A DNA stretch of 64,000 nucleotides from Streptomyces sp. DH41. GTDB taxonomy: Bacteria > Actinomycetota > Actinomycetes > Streptomycetales > Streptomycetaceae. The stretch spans positions 186,001 through 250,000 of the forward strand of contig NZ_JARVKY010000010.1 of the NCBI RefSeq assembly GCF_029813785.1, read 5' to 3'. Shown here in pieces: positions 32,009 to 40,853 of this stretch. The notes below the pieces were generated by a model. It saw only the letters and a program-made list of their open reading frames with translations. It did not search any database and was not told where the DNA came from. Position 1 is the stretch's first letter. Every line of letters starts with the position of its first letter. The position numbers and the translations under genes are program-made.

Positions 32009-33763
32009 ATGTCCGGACCCCGCACCGTCCGAGCGCCACGCGGTACGACGCCGAGCGCCCTGGGCTGGCAGCAGGAGGCCGCCCTGCGGATGCTGCAGAA
32101 CAACCTCGACCCCGAGGTCGCCGAGCACCCCGACAAGCTCGTCGTCTACGGCGGTACGGGAAAGGCCGCCCGCGACTGGCGTTCCTTCGACGCCATGGTC
32201 CGCACGCTGCGCACCCTCAAGCAGGACGAGACGATGCTCGTCCAGTCCGGCCGCCCCGTCGGCGTCATGCAGACCCACGAGTGGGCCCCGCGCGTCCTCA
32301 TCGCCAACTCCAACCTCGTCGGCGACTGGGCCAACTGGGAGGAGTTCCGCCGCCTGGAGGCCCTCGGCCTGACCATGTACGGGCAGATGACGGCCGGCTC
32401 CTGGATCTACATCGGCACCCAGGGCATCCTCCAGGGCACCTACGAGACCTTCGCCGCCGTCGCCGCCAAGCTGCATTCCACGGGTAAGGGGGTCGGCGGC
32501 ACCCTCGCCGGGACCATCACCCTCACCGCCGGCCTCGGCGGCATGGGAGGCGCCCAGCCCCTCGCCGTCACCATGAACGACGGTGTCGCGATCTGTATCG
32601 ACTGCGACCCGCGAGCCATCGACCGCCGCATCGAGCACCGCTTCCTCGACGTGAAGGCCGACTCCCTCGACCACGCCCTCCAGCTGGCCACCGACGCCCG
32701 CGACCGGCGCGAGCCGCTCTCCATCGGCGTCCTCGGCAACGCCGCCGACATGGTCCCCCAACTGCTCGCCATGGGCGCCCCCATCGACATCGTCACCGAC
32801 CAGACCTCGGCCCACGACCCGCTGGCCTACCTGCCCACCGGGATCGCCTTCGAGGACATGGCCGACGCCGCCGCCAAGGACCCGGCCGGCTTCACCACCC
32901 GCGCCCGCGAGTCCATGGCCCGGCACGTCGAGGCCATGGTCGGCTTCCAGGACGCCGGCGCCGAGGTCTTCGACTACGGCAACTCCATCCGCGGCGAGGC
33001 CCGGCTCGCCGGCTACGACCGGGCCTTCGCCTTCCCCGGCTTCGTCCCCGCCTACATCCGCCCCCTCTTCTGCGAGGGCAAGGGCCCCTTCCGCTGGGCC
33101 GCGCTGTCCGGCGACCCCGCCGACATCGCCAGGACCGACAAGGCGATCCTCGACCTCTTCCCCGAGAACGAGTCCCTCGCCCGCTGGATCAGGATGGCGG
33201 GGGAGCGGGTCCGCTTCCAGGGACTGCCCGCCCGTATCTGCTGGCTCGGCTACGGCGAGCGCGACAAGGCCGGCGAGCGGTTCAACGACATGGTGGCGAG
33301 CGGCGAGCTGGCCGCGCCCCTCGTCCTCGGCCGCGACCACCTCGACTGCGGCTCCGTCGCCTCCCCGTACCGCGAGACCGAGGCGATGCTCGACGGCTCC
33401 GACGCCATCGCCGACTGGCCGCTGCTCAACGCCATGGTCAACGTGGCCTCCGGCGCCTCCTGGGTCTCCCTGCACCACGGCGGCGGCGTCGGCATGGGCC
33501 GCTCCCTCCACGCCGGTCAGGTCACCGTCGCCGACGGCACCGCGCTGGCCGGCGAGAAGATCCGCCGCGTCCTCACCAACGACCCCGGCATGGGCGTCAT
33601 CCGGCACGTCGACGCCGGGTACGACATCGCCGACTCGGTCGCCGGGGAGCGGGGCGTGCGGGTGCCCATGCGCGAGGGCGACGGGACGCGCGAGAGTGAC
33701 GGGACGCGCGAGAGTGACGGGACGCGCGAGAGTGACGGCGCGCGCGAGGGTGGCGACGCGTGA
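32009..33763 (+). CDS. hutU: Urocanate hydratase
   Basis: 584 residues with AGGAGG 6-7 bases before the ATG. GLGGMGGAQP is the NAD-binding loop, YGNSIRGEARLAG and LVLGRDHLDCGSVASPYRETE belong to the active site, and HHGGGVGMGRSLHAG is typical of the family. It converts urocanate to imidazolone propionate in histidine breakdown. The C-terminus carries an unusual DGTRES repeat encoded by 18-base tandem units. It is first gene of the hut operon; histidine ammonia-lyase (hutH) is not in the window. Confidence 0.96.
   Translation: MSGPRTVRAPRGTTPSALGWQQEAALRMLQNNLDPEVAEHPDKLVVYGGTGKAARDWRSFDAMVRTLRTLKQDETMLVQSGRPVGVMQTHEWAPRVLIANSNLVGDWANWEEFRRLEALGLTMYGQMTAGSWIYIGTQGILQGTYETFAAVAAKLHSTGKGVGGTLAGTITLTAGLGGMGGAQPLAVTMNDGVAICIDCDPRAIDRRIEHRFLDVKADSLDHALQLATDARDRREPLSIGVLGNAADMVPQLLAMGAPIDIVTDQTSAHDPLAYLPTGIAFEDMADAAAKDPAGFTTRARESMARHVEAMVGFQDAGAEVFDYGNSIRGEARLAGYDRAFAFPGFVPAYIRPLFCEGKGPFRWAALSGDPADIARTDKAILDLFPENESLARWIRMAGERVRFQGLPARICWLGYGERDKAGERFNDMVASGELAAPLVLGRDHLDCGSVASPYRETEAMLDGSDAIADWPLLNAMVNVASGASWVSLHHGGGVGMGRSLHAGQVTVADGTALAGEKIRRVLTNDPGMGVIRHVDAGYDIADSVAGERGVRVPMREGDGTRESDGTRESDGTRESDGAREGGDA
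33680..33751 (+). repeat. 18-bp tandem repeat at hutU 3' end
   Basis: Three perfect copies of GACGGGACGCGCGAGAGT (33680-33733) and one degenerate copy to 33751 encode DGTRES repeats in the last residues of HutU, just before the overlap with the next gene. Confidence 0.85.
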
Positions 33764-34983
33764 GCTTCCACAGCATGTGGGCGGAGCTGCTGCCGGTCGG
33801 CCGCAGCTCCGCCTCCGGCGGCTACCGCCGCTACGCCTGGACCGGCGCCGACGCCGACTGCCGGACCTGGTTCCGGGAGCAGGCCGAGGCCCGCGGACTG
33901 ACCTACGAGCTCGACCGCAACGGCAACCAGTGGGCCTGGCTCGGCGACCCCGCCGCCCAGAACGCCGTCGTCACCGGCTCCCACCTGGACTCCGTGCCCG
34001 ACGGCGGCGCCTTCGACGGCCCTCTCGGCGTGGTGTCCGCCTTCGCGGCCCTGGACGAACTGCGCGGGAGGGGAGCGCGCCTCGCCAGACCCCTCGGCAT
34101 CGTCAACTTCGGCGACGAGGAGGGCGCCCGCTTCGGCCTCGCCTGCGTCGGCTCCCGGCTCACCGCGGGCGCGCTCACCGTCGAGCAGGCCCACCGCCTG
34201 ACCGACGGCGACGGCATCACGCTCCCGCGGGCCATGGAGGCCGCCGGGTACGACCCGGACACCATCGGACCCGACCCCGAGCGCCTCGCCCGCATCGGCG
34301 CCTTCGTCGAGCTCCACGTCGAACAGGGCCGCGCCCTCGACCTGTCCGGCGACCGGATCGGCCTCGCCAGCGCCATCTGGCCGCACGGCCGCTGGCGGTT
34401 CGACTTCCGCGGCGAGGCCAACCACGCCGGCACCACCCGGCTCCCCGACCGGCACGACCCCATGCTGAGCTACGCCGAGACCGTCCTCGCCGCCCGCCGC
34501 GAGGCGGAACTCGCCGGTGCCGTCGCCACCTTCGGCAAGATCGCCGTCGAGCCCAACGGCGTCAACGCCATCCCGTCCCTCGTACGCGGCTGGCTCGACT
34601 CCCGCGCCGCCGACCAGGAAAGCCTGGACACCGTGGTGACCGGCATCGAGAAGGCCGCCCGCGAGTACGCCGCCGCCCACGGCGTCGACCTCGACGTCGA
34701 ACGCGAGTCCTTCACGCCCGTCGTCGATTTCGACCACGCCCTGCGCGACGAACTCGCCCGCATCCTCGGCGGCGACACGGAAGCGGATCCCGAGGTGCCC
34801 GTCCTCGGCACCGGTGCCGGACACGACGCCGGAATCCTCTCCGGACGCGTCCCGACCGCCATGCTGTTCGTACGCAACCCCACCGGCGTCTCGCACTCCC
34901 CGGCCGAGTACGCCGCCGAGGACGACTGCGTGGCCGGGGTGAGCGCACTCGCCGACGTACTGGAAGGGCTGGCCCGCACGTGA
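33760..34983 (+). CDS. M20-family amidohydrolase (allantoate amidohydrolase/carbamoylase-like)
   Basis: 407 residues from a GTG overlapping the hutU stop (GTGA). TGSHLDSVPDGGAFDGPLGV contains the first metal His and bridging Asp, NFGDEEGARFG the catalytic Glu pair, ELHVEQGRALD, EANHAGTTRLPDRHDP and SHSPAEY the remaining ligands. The family hydrolyses carbamoyl or formyl amides such as allantoate. Located between hutU and hutF and coupled to both, it may hydrolyse N-formylglutamate in place of HutG. This is inference from position; no other HutG candidate is in the window. Confidence 0.88.
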   Translation: MSFHSMWAELLPVGRSSASGGYRRYAWTGADADCRTWFREQAEARGLTYELDRNGNQWAWLGDPAAQNAVVTGSHLDSVPDGGAFDGPLGVVSAFAALDELRGRGARLARPLGIVNFGDEEGARFGLACVGSRLTAGALTVEQAHRLTDGDGITLPRAMEAAGYDPDTIGPDPERLARIGAFVELHVEQGRALDLSGDRIGLASAIWPHGRWRFDFRGEANHAGTTRLPDRHDPMLSYAETVLAARREAELAGAVATFGKIAVEPNGVNAIPSLVRGWLDSRAADQESLDTVVTGIEKAAREYAAAHGVDLDVERESFTPVVDFDHALRDELARILGGDTEADPEVPVLGTGAGHDAGILSGRVPTAMLFVRNPTGVSHSPAEYAAEDDCVAGVSALADVLEGLART

Positions 34984-36335
34984 CCCCCACCGACACCGAG
35001 CGGACCCGGACGTACTGGCTGGAACACGCCTGGCTCGGCACCCACGTCGAGCCGGGCGTCGCCCTCGACGTGCACGCCGGTCGCATCACCGCCGTCCGCC
35101 AGGACACCCCCACCCCGCCCCCCGGCGCCGAGATCCTGCGCGGACTGACCCTCCCCGGCCTCGCCAACGCCCACAGCCACGCCTTCCACCGCGCCCTGCG
35201 CGGCACCGTCCAGGTCGGCTCCGGCACCTTCTGGACCTGGCGCGAGGTCATGTACTCCGTCGCCGACCGGCTGACCCCCGAGGCCTACCGTCAGCTCGCC
35301 CGCGCGGTGTACGCGGAGATGGCCCTCGCCGGCGTCACCACCGTCGGCGAGTTCCACTACGTCCACCACGCCCCGGGCGGCACCCCCTACGCCGACCCCA
35401 ACGCGATGGGCGAGGCCCTGATCGAGGCCGCCGCCGAAGCCGGCGTCCGCATCACCCTCCTCGACACCTGCTACCTGTCCGCCGGTTTCGGGCAGCCCCC
35501 GAACACCCACCAGCTCCGCTTCCGCGACGGCACGGCGGAAGCCTGGGCGGAACGCTGTTCACTTCTCAAGGAACGGGATCACGCACGGATCGGAGCGGCG
35601 ATCCACTCCGTACGGGCCGTGCCCGCCGACCAGCTGGCGACCGTGGCGCGCTGGGCCGAGGAGCGGCGGGCCCCGCTGCATGCGCACCTGTCCGAGCAGA
35701 CCGCCGAGAACGACGCCTGCCGCGACGCCCACGGCTGCTCCCCGACCCGGCTCCTCGCCGACCACGGCGTGCTCGGCCCCCGCACCACCGGCGTCCACAA
35801 CACCCACCTCACCGACGAGGACATCGCCCTGCTCGGCGGCAGCCGCACCGGCACCTGCATGTGCCCCACCACGGAACGCGACCTCGCCGACGGCATCGGC
35901 CCCGCGGCCGCCCTTCAGCGGGCGGGCTCCCCGCTCTGTCTCGGCTCCGACAGCCACGCCGTCGTCGACCTGCTGGAGGAGGCCCGCGCCATGGAGCTGA
36001 ACGAGCGCCTGCGCACCCGCACCCGCGGCCACTGGACCGCCGCCGCCCTGCTGCGCGCCGCCACCGCCGACGGCCACGCCGCCCTCGGCTGGGACGACGC
36101 CGGGACCATCGAGGCCGGGGCCCGCGCCGACCTCACCACCCTCGCCCTCGACTCCGTCAGAACAGCGGGGCCGCTGCCCAGGCTCGGCGCCGAGACGGCC
36201 GTATTCGCGGCGACGGCAGCGGACGTGCGGCACACGGTCGTGGGCGGACGGCACGTCGTACGCGACGGGGCGCACACCCTCGTACCCGATGTGCCACAGG
36301 CCCTCGCGCGGGCCGTCGAAGCCCTGCGCGCGTGA
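34980..36335 (+). CDS. hutF: Formimidoylglutamate deiminase
   Basis: 451 residues from a GTG overlapping the previous stop (GTGA). It is an amidohydrolase-superfamily enzyme: LPGLANAHSHAFHRALRGT holds the metal HxH, HAHLSEQTAEN the third His, GVHNTHLTDEDI and LGSDSHAVVDLLEE the rest. It deiminates N-formimino-glutamate to N-formylglutamate and ammonia. With the M20 gene this gives a five-step histidine route like that of Pseudomonas rather than HutG-type formiminoglutamase. hutI follows after 74 bases. Confidence 0.92.
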   Translation: MTPTDTERTRTYWLEHAWLGTHVEPGVALDVHAGRITAVRQDTPTPPPGAEILRGLTLPGLANAHSHAFHRALRGTVQVGSGTFWTWREVMYSVADRLTPEAYRQLARAVYAEMALAGVTTVGEFHYVHHAPGGTPYADPNAMGEALIEAAAEAGVRITLLDTCYLSAGFGQPPNTHQLRFRDGTAEAWAERCSLLKERDHARIGAAIHSVRAVPADQLATVARWAEERRAPLHAHLSEQTAENDACRDAHGCSPTRLLADHGVLGPRTTGVHNTHLTDEDIALLGGSRTGTCMCPTTERDLADGIGPAAALQRAGSPLCLGSDSHAVVDLLEEARAMELNERLRTRTRGHWTAAALLRAATADGHAALGWDDAGTIEAGARADLTTLALDSVRTAGPLPRLGAETAVFAATAADVRHTVVGGRHVVRDGAHTLVPDVPQALARAVEALRA

Positions 36336-36409
36336 CCGCGCCCGCCCGCCCCCACTTCCGCTCCCGCCCCCACATCCGCTTCCGCCCGCACGAGGACGTC
36401 ACGGACACC

Positions 36410-37585
36410 ATGAGCAGCAGCACCGTCATCACCAACATCGCCGCACTCGTCACCAACGACCCCTCCCTGGGTGACAACTCCCCCCTCGGACTGGTCCGGG
36501 ACGCGGCCGTCGTCATCGACGGCGACCGCGTCGCGTGGACCGGTGAATCAAGCAAAGCACCCGCCACTGACAACCGCCTCGACGCCGGCGGCCGGGCGGT
36601 CCTCCCCGGCTTCGTCGACTCCCACTCCCACCTCCTGTTCGGCGGTGACCGCACCGAGGAGTTCAACGCCCGCATGTCCGGCCGCCCCTACAGCGCCGGC
36701 GGCATCCGCACCACCGTCGCCGCGACCCGGGCCGCGAGCGACGCGGAACTGGAGGCGGGCCTCACCCGTTACCTCGAAGAGGCCCTGCGCCAGGGCACCA
36801 CCACCTTCGAGACCAAGTCCGGCTACGGCCTGACCACCGCCGACGAGTCCCGCGCCCTGCGGGTCGCCGCCCGCCACACCGACGAGGTCACCTTCCTCGG
36901 CGCCCACATCGTCGCCCCCGAACTCGCCGACGACCCGGCCGCCTACGTCGCCCTCGTCACCGGCGAGATGCTCGACGCCTGCGCCCCGTACGCCCGCTGG
37001 ATCGACGTGTTCTGCGAGAAGGGCGCCTTCGACGGCGACCAGGCCCGCGCGATCCTCACCGCCGGCAAGGCCAAGGGACTGCACCCCCGCGTCCACGCCA
37101 ACCAGCTCTCCCACGGCCCCGGCGTCCAGCTCGCCGTGGACCTCGACGCGGCCAGCGCCGACCACTGCACCCACCTCACCGACACCGACGTGGACGCCCT
37201 CGCGAACAGCCGCACCGTCGCCACCCTGCTCCCCGGCGCCGAGTTCTCCACCCGCGCCGAGTGGCCGGACGCCCGGCGCCTGATCGACGCCGGCGTGACG
37301 GTCGCGCTGTCCACCGACTGCAACCCCGGCTCGTCCTTCACGTCCTCGGTGCCCTTCTGCGTCGCGCTCGCCGTACGGGACATGGGGATGACCCCCGACG
37401 AGGCCGTCTGGTCGGCCACCGCGGGCGGCGCGGCCGCCCTGCGCCGCGACGACATCGGCCGCCTCACCCCGGGCGCCTACGCCGACCTGACCCTCCTCGA
37501 CGCCCCCAGCCATGTCCACCTGGCCTACCGGCCCGGAGTTCCCCTGGTCGCGGGCGTGTGGCGACGGGGCGTACAGATGGTGTGA
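36410..37585 (+). CDS. hutI: Imidazolonepropionase
   Basis: 391 residues. LPGFVDSHSHLLFGGDR is the metal HxH region, TTFETKSGYGLT is characteristic of HutI, HANQLSHGPG and LSTDCNPGSSFTSS supply further ligands and substrate contacts. It opens imidazolone propionate to N-formimino-glutamate. It is last gene of the hut operon and converges on sigI with a hairpin between them. GAGGA lies about 13 bases before the ATG. Confidence 0.95.
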   Translation: MSSSTVITNIAALVTNDPSLGDNSPLGLVRDAAVVIDGDRVAWTGESSKAPATDNRLDAGGRAVLPGFVDSHSHLLFGGDRTEEFNARMSGRPYSAGGIRTTVAATRAASDAELEAGLTRYLEEALRQGTTTFETKSGYGLTTADESRALRVAARHTDEVTFLGAHIVAPELADDPAAYVALVTGEMLDACAPYARWIDVFCEKGAFDGDQARAILTAGKAKGLHPRVHANQLSHGPGVQLAVDLDAASADHCTHLTDTDVDALANSRTVATLLPGAEFSTRAEWPDARRLIDAGVTVALSTDCNPGSSFTSSVPFCVALAVRDMGMTPDEAVWSATAGGAAALRRDDIGRLTPGAYADLTLLDAPSHVHLAYRPGVPLVAGVWRRGVQMV

Positions 37586-37645
37586 GCGGCGCGCGCTTCG
37601 GCGGGAGCGCAGCCGAGAGGGCGGCGCGGCCCTCGACAGCCCGAA

Positions 37646-37675
37646 GGGGGGCGGCCCGGTTCCGGACCGCCCCCC
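37646..37675. terminator. Bidirectional terminator between hutI and sigI
   Basis: 14-base arms (37646-37659 and 37662-37675, GGGGGGCGG core) with one mismatch and a 2-base loop as read. Confidence 0.75.
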
Positions 37676-37703
37676 TGGAGGGCAAGCGTCGCGCGGTGAG
37701 GGT

Positions 37704-38618
37704 TTACTCCTCGACCGTGAGCCCCTTGCGCAGTCGTACGAGTGTCCGCGACAGCAGGCGCGAGACGTGCATCTGGGAGATGCCCAGTTCCTCGCCGATC
37801 TCCGACTGGGTCATCCCCGCGACGAAGCGGAGCGAGAGGATCTTCCGGTCCCGGGACGGGAGTTCGGCGATCAGCGGCTTCAGCGACTCGACGTACTCGA
37901 TGCCCTCGAGTCCGTGGTCCTCGTAACCGATGCGGTCGGCCAGCGCGCCCTCGGCGTCGTCCTCCTCCGGCTGGGCGTCCAGCGAGGAGGCGGTGTAGGC
38001 GTTGGACGCCGCCATGCCCTCGACGACCTCGTCCTTGGACAGGCCGAGGTGCTCGGCCAGTTCGCTCACCGTGGGGGCGCGGTCGAGGCGCTGGGCCAGC
38101 TCGTCGCCGGCCTTGGCCAGGTCGAGCCGCAGCTCCTGGAGGCGGCGCGGGACGCGCACGGACCACGAGGTGTCGCGGAAGAAGCGCTTGATCTCGCCGA
38201 TGATGGTCGGCATCGCGAACGTGGGGAACTCCACACCGCGGGACGTCTCGAAGCGGTCGATCGCCTTGATCAGGCCGATCGTGCCGACCTGGATGATGTC
38301 CTCCATCGGCTCGCTGCGGGAGCGGAAGCGGGAGGCGGCGAACTTGACCAGCGCGAGGTTGAGCTCGACGAGCGTGTTGCGTACGTACGCGTACTCGTGG
38401 GTGCCTTCCTCCAGCGACTCCAGCCGCTCGAAGAGGGTCTTGGACAGGGCCCGGGCGTCCGCCGGAGCAACCTCGTCGTAAGCGGGGATGTCCGGAAGCC
38501 CGGCGAGTGCGCCGTCGTGGTCGACGACCGCGTCATGATGCTCGATGGGATCCAGATGTTCCGGAGGGAGTGTCGACGTCGCTTCTTGGGTACGCGATCC
38601 GTCGAGCCGGGGTGACAT
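37704..38618 (-). CDS. sigI: SigB-family RNA polymerase sigma factor
   Basis: 304 residues from the ATG at 38618, with GGAGG 5 bases upstream. Region 2 is seen in MEDIIQVGTIGLIKAIDRFE and FPTFAMPTIIGEIKRFFRD, region 3 in APTVSELAEHLGLSKDEV, and region 4 in LPSRDRKILSLRFVAGMTQSEIGEELGISQMHVSRLL (in parts). It belongs to the SigB/SigF stress group and is controlled by partner switching. The divergent neighbours encode a STAS anti-anti-sigma and a HATPase anti-sigma. The hutI-sigI-arsI-prsI arrangement matches my memory of the S. coelicolor sigI locus, hence the symbol. Confidence 0.88.
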   Translation of the reverse strand: MSPRLDGSRTQEATSTLPPEHLDPIEHHDAVVDHDGALAGLPDIPAYDEVAPADARALSKTLFERLESLEEGTHEYAYVRNTLVELNLALVKFAASRFRSRSEPMEDIIQVGTIGLIKAIDRFETSRGVEFPTFAMPTIIGEIKRFFRDTSWSVRVPRRLQELRLDLAKAGDELAQRLDRAPTVSELAEHLGLSKDEVVEGMAASNAYTASSLDAQPEEDDAEGALADRIGYEDHGLEGIEYVESLKPLIAELPSRDRKILSLRFVAGMTQSEIGEELGISQMHVSRLLSRTLVRLRKGLTVEE

Positions 38619-38774
38619 GATGTCCTCCATCGTTCTCGGCATACGGCTGCCGAAGCCAGTTACGTGCACTGCGGTGTGCGGCGCCTCCAAAGCCGGCCGT
38701 GTCGGTTTACGTGTCCTACTAGCCCTACCGGGTTTACCGAGCCCACCGCAAGTGTGTTATGTGCGAGTATGTCC

Positions 38775-38798
38775 GTTTGTGTGCGGTTGTTCGGGTGT
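38775..38798 (+). promoter_or_regulatory. Candidate SigB-type promoter of arsI
   Basis: GTTT (38775-38778), 14 bases, GGGTGT (38793-38798). It is close to the Streptomyces SigB/SigF-group consensus GTTT-N14-16-GGGTAT and lies about 70 bases before arsI. An identical layout precedes prsI. Confidence 0.5.
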
Positions 38799-38869
38799 CG
38801 GAGTGCGCTGGGAAGGCGTAGTGTTCGAGGGCGTCAGCAAGCAGTCACGACCTCGGGAGAGAAAACGGC

Positions 38870-39247
38870 ATGGACCGCGGGACGGTCGGCAGTGCCCAGT
38901 CGGGCCGGCTACTGGTGGAGGTGCGGGACGAGGGCCCCAGTGCCGTCGTGACTCCGGCGGGTGAGTTGGATCATCACACCGCCGATTTGTTGCGCGAGCC
39001 CCTGGAGGACTGTCTCGCCAAGGGATTCAACCGGCTTGTCGTCGACTGCTCGCGTCTGGAGTTCTGCGACTCCACAGGGCTCAACGTCCTGCTCGGCGCG
39101 CGGTTGAAGGCGGAGGCCGCGGGGGGCGGTGTGCATCTGGTGGCCATGCAGCCCGTAGTGGCTCGCGTGTTCGAGATCACGGGGGCCGAAGCGGTCTTCA
39201 CCCTCCATGACACGCTTGAGGCCGCCCTGGCCGACGCGACCGGCTGA
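38870..39247 (+). CDS. arsI: Anti-sigma factor antagonist (STAS domain)
   Basis: 125 residues covering one STAS domain: PSAVVTPAGELDHHTADLLREPL, RLVVDCSRLEFCDSTGLNVLL with the phosphorylatable Ser68 in CDSTG, then HLVAMQPVVARVFEITG. In its unphosphorylated form it binds the anti-sigma kinase and frees the sigma factor. It is divergent from sigI and upstream of the anti-sigma gene. In S. coelicolor the equivalent pair is named ArsI (anti-anti-sigma) and PrsI (anti-sigma). Confidence 0.85.
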   Translation: MDRGTVGSAQSGRLLVEVRDEGPSAVVTPAGELDHHTADLLREPLEDCLAKGFNRLVVDCSRLEFCDSTGLNVLLGARLKAEAAGGGVHLVAMQPVVARVFEITGAEAVFTLHDTLEAALADATG

Positions 39248-39316
39248 GCCGGTCCTTGTCCAGCCGGCGACGGGTCTCGCGCGCCCCCTGGGGCAGGGGT
39301 TTTCGCCCCGTCCGAG

Positions 39317-39340
39317 GTTTCGTGCCGAATACAGGGGTGT
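39317..39340 (+). promoter_or_regulatory. Candidate SigB-type promoter of prsI
   Basis: GTTT (39317-39320), 14 bases, GGGTGT (39335-39340), about 97 bases before prsI. It repeats the spacing and hexamer of the arsI element. Confidence 0.5.
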
Positions 39341-39436
39341 TCGGACGGTCCGGTCGGGCAGGAGACCCCCTGAACCGACTGTGTACGACGTACGACTTTG
39401 AAACGTGAACTGGTGAATCGGTGAGGTGAAGCGCTG

Positions 39437-40060
39437 ATGAGCACCACCCGGCCCTACTCGCCGGGCGACCGTGGTCCGGAGCCCAGCGGCGCTTCCGGGG
39501 CGTCCGAGGGGGGCGCGTCCGGGACCGGGGAGTCCGAGGGTGGCGTGCCCGCCGGGCAGTCCGCCGTGATCGGGGGGTCCGTGTCCTCGTCCCCGTCCCC
39601 GCCCGCGTCCGGGGCCGCCGCGTCCGCGGGGGTCCCCGCCGGTGGCGGAGGGCGGCAGGTCCGCCGCCTCAGCTTCGACGACCAGAGCGGGGTGGTCCCG
39701 CTCGCTCGTGACTTCACCCGCCAGGCGCTGTACGCCTGGGGCTGGCTGCCCTCCGCCACCGCGGACCAGCGTGCCGCCGCCGAGGACGTACTGCTCGTGG
39801 TGTCCGAGCTGGTCACCAACGCCTGTCTGCATGCCGAGGGGCCGGACGAGCTGTGGATCACCTGTGAGAAGAAGGTGATCCGGCTGGAGGTCTCCGACCG
39901 GGGCACGGGGCAGCCGGCGCCGCGCACCCCGCACCGCGCCGGGCGTCCCGGCGGACACGGCATGTTCATCGTGCAGCGGCTGTGCCTGGACTGGGGTGTG
40001 GTGCGTACGCAGGGCGTCGCGGGCAAGAGGGTGTGGGCGGAGCTGGGGGCGCCGGCGTAG
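39437..40060 (+). CDS. prsI: Anti-sigma factor serine kinase (HATPase_c)
   Basis: 207 residues. The first 75 residues are a low-complexity Gly/Ser/Pro extension. The rest is a GHKL ATPase domain: SELVTNACLH (N box), EVSDRGTGQPAP (G1) and GRPGGHGMFIVQRL (G2). It is expected to bind SigI and to phosphorylate ArsI. The 189-base gap after arsI contains its own candidate promoter. The long disordered N-terminus is unusual for this family. Confidence 0.84.
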   Translation: MSTTRPYSPGDRGPEPSGASGASEGGASGTGESEGGVPAGQSAVIGGSVSSSPSPPASGAAASAGVPAGGGGRQVRRLSFDDQSGVVPLARDFTRQALYAWGWLPSATADQRAAAEDVLLVVSELVTNACLHAEGPDELWITCEKKVIRLEVSDRGTGQPAPRTPHRAGRPGGHGMFIVQRLCLDWGVVRTQGVAGKRVWAELGAPA

Positions 40061-40133
40061 GCGTGTGCCTGCGGCGCTCTTCCGGCCTTTTCCCACCCGC
40101 CCACCCGTCTCGGTCGGCCGAGGAGGCCCCCTC

Positions 40134-40150
40134 CTGGGGCTCCGCCCCAG
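40134..40150. terminator. Short hairpin between convergent genes
   Basis: CTGGGGC-TCC-GCCCCAG, a recurrent Streptomyces terminator type, between prsI and the HATPase gene at 40178. Confidence 0.6.
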
Positions 40151-40177
40151 ACCCCGGCGGGGCCCGCGCCCTCGGCG

Positions 40178-40627
40178 CTACCCCCTCACCTCGAACCACA
40201 GCAGCTTCCCGGCGCCCCTCGCGAGCAGGTCGTCACCCAGCGACCATCCACCCCACGAGTCCGCGCACGCCCGCACGAGGTGCAGCCCGCGCCCGCCCTC
40301 CGCGTCCCCCGACGGGGCGGGCGTCGTACGGCGCTCTCCCGGCGGTTCCGCGAAGGGCGAGGGAATGTGCGGGTGGCTGTCCCACACCCCGACTCGCAGC
40401 CGCCCGTCACTCAGTGCGGTGAGGCGCAGCGAGCACGGTCCGCGGGTGTGCCGGTAGGCATTGGTGACCAGCTCCGACGTCAACAGCTCGACGGTGTCCA
40501 GTACTCCGTGCCGCCCGTGCCCACCGAGGGCGGCCCGTACGGTCATGCGTGCGACGCGTGCGGCTCTCGGGTCGTGCGGCAGGCGGAGGGCGTACGCCCA
40601 GGTGTCGGACGGGGATACGGTGCCCAT
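40178..40627 (-). CDS. Small HATPase_c regulator (anti-sigma-like ATP-binding protein)
   Basis: 149 residues from the ATG at 40627, with AAAGG 7 bases upstream. The GHKL motifs are LLTSELVTNAYRHTRG (N box), VGVWDSHPHIPSP (G1 region) and GGRGLHLVRACADSWG (G2). With the divergent XRE and DUF397 genes it forms the trio that is repeated many times in Streptomyces genomes (the WhiJ/AbaA-type sets linked to development). The partner protein is probably encoded in the trio. Confidence 0.84.
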   Translation of the reverse strand: MGTVSPSDTWAYALRLPHDPRAARVARMTVRAALGGHGRHGVLDTVELLTSELVTNAYRHTRGPCSLRLTALSDGRLRVGVWDSHPHIPSPFAEPPGERRTTPAPSGDAEGGRGLHLVRACADSWGGWSLGDDLLARGAGKLLWFEVRG

Positions 40628-40759
40628 GAAGCAGCCTTTCTGGAGCGAGGGGGTTCGGCTGCCCAACGGCCGCGCCGAGCGGTGGCTGTGCCTGTGGGGG
40701 TGCGCTTCCGGCTTACGGGGGCGGGAGGTTGGGCGGTGAAGCGAAACTCACCATAGAGG

Positions 40760-40785
40760 GTTCGATGTGATACTTAACATCGAAC
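40760..40785. promoter_or_regulatory. Perfect inverted repeat between HATPase and XRE genes
   Basis: GTTCGATGT-N8-ACATCGAAC, 9-base arms, in the 226-base divergent region. It is the probable operator of the adjacent XRE regulator. Confidence 0.6.
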
Positions 40786-40853
40786 AGAGCAGAGGATTTA
40801 CATTTCCCTCGTGCGAGTGACGCGAGGGAGCGCGCCGTGACGAGAGAAGGACC

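Noticed and set aside
38619..38869. SigB-type promoter for sigI on the minus strand
   Set aside because: I searched for GTTT-N14-16-GGGTNT reading leftward and found no match.
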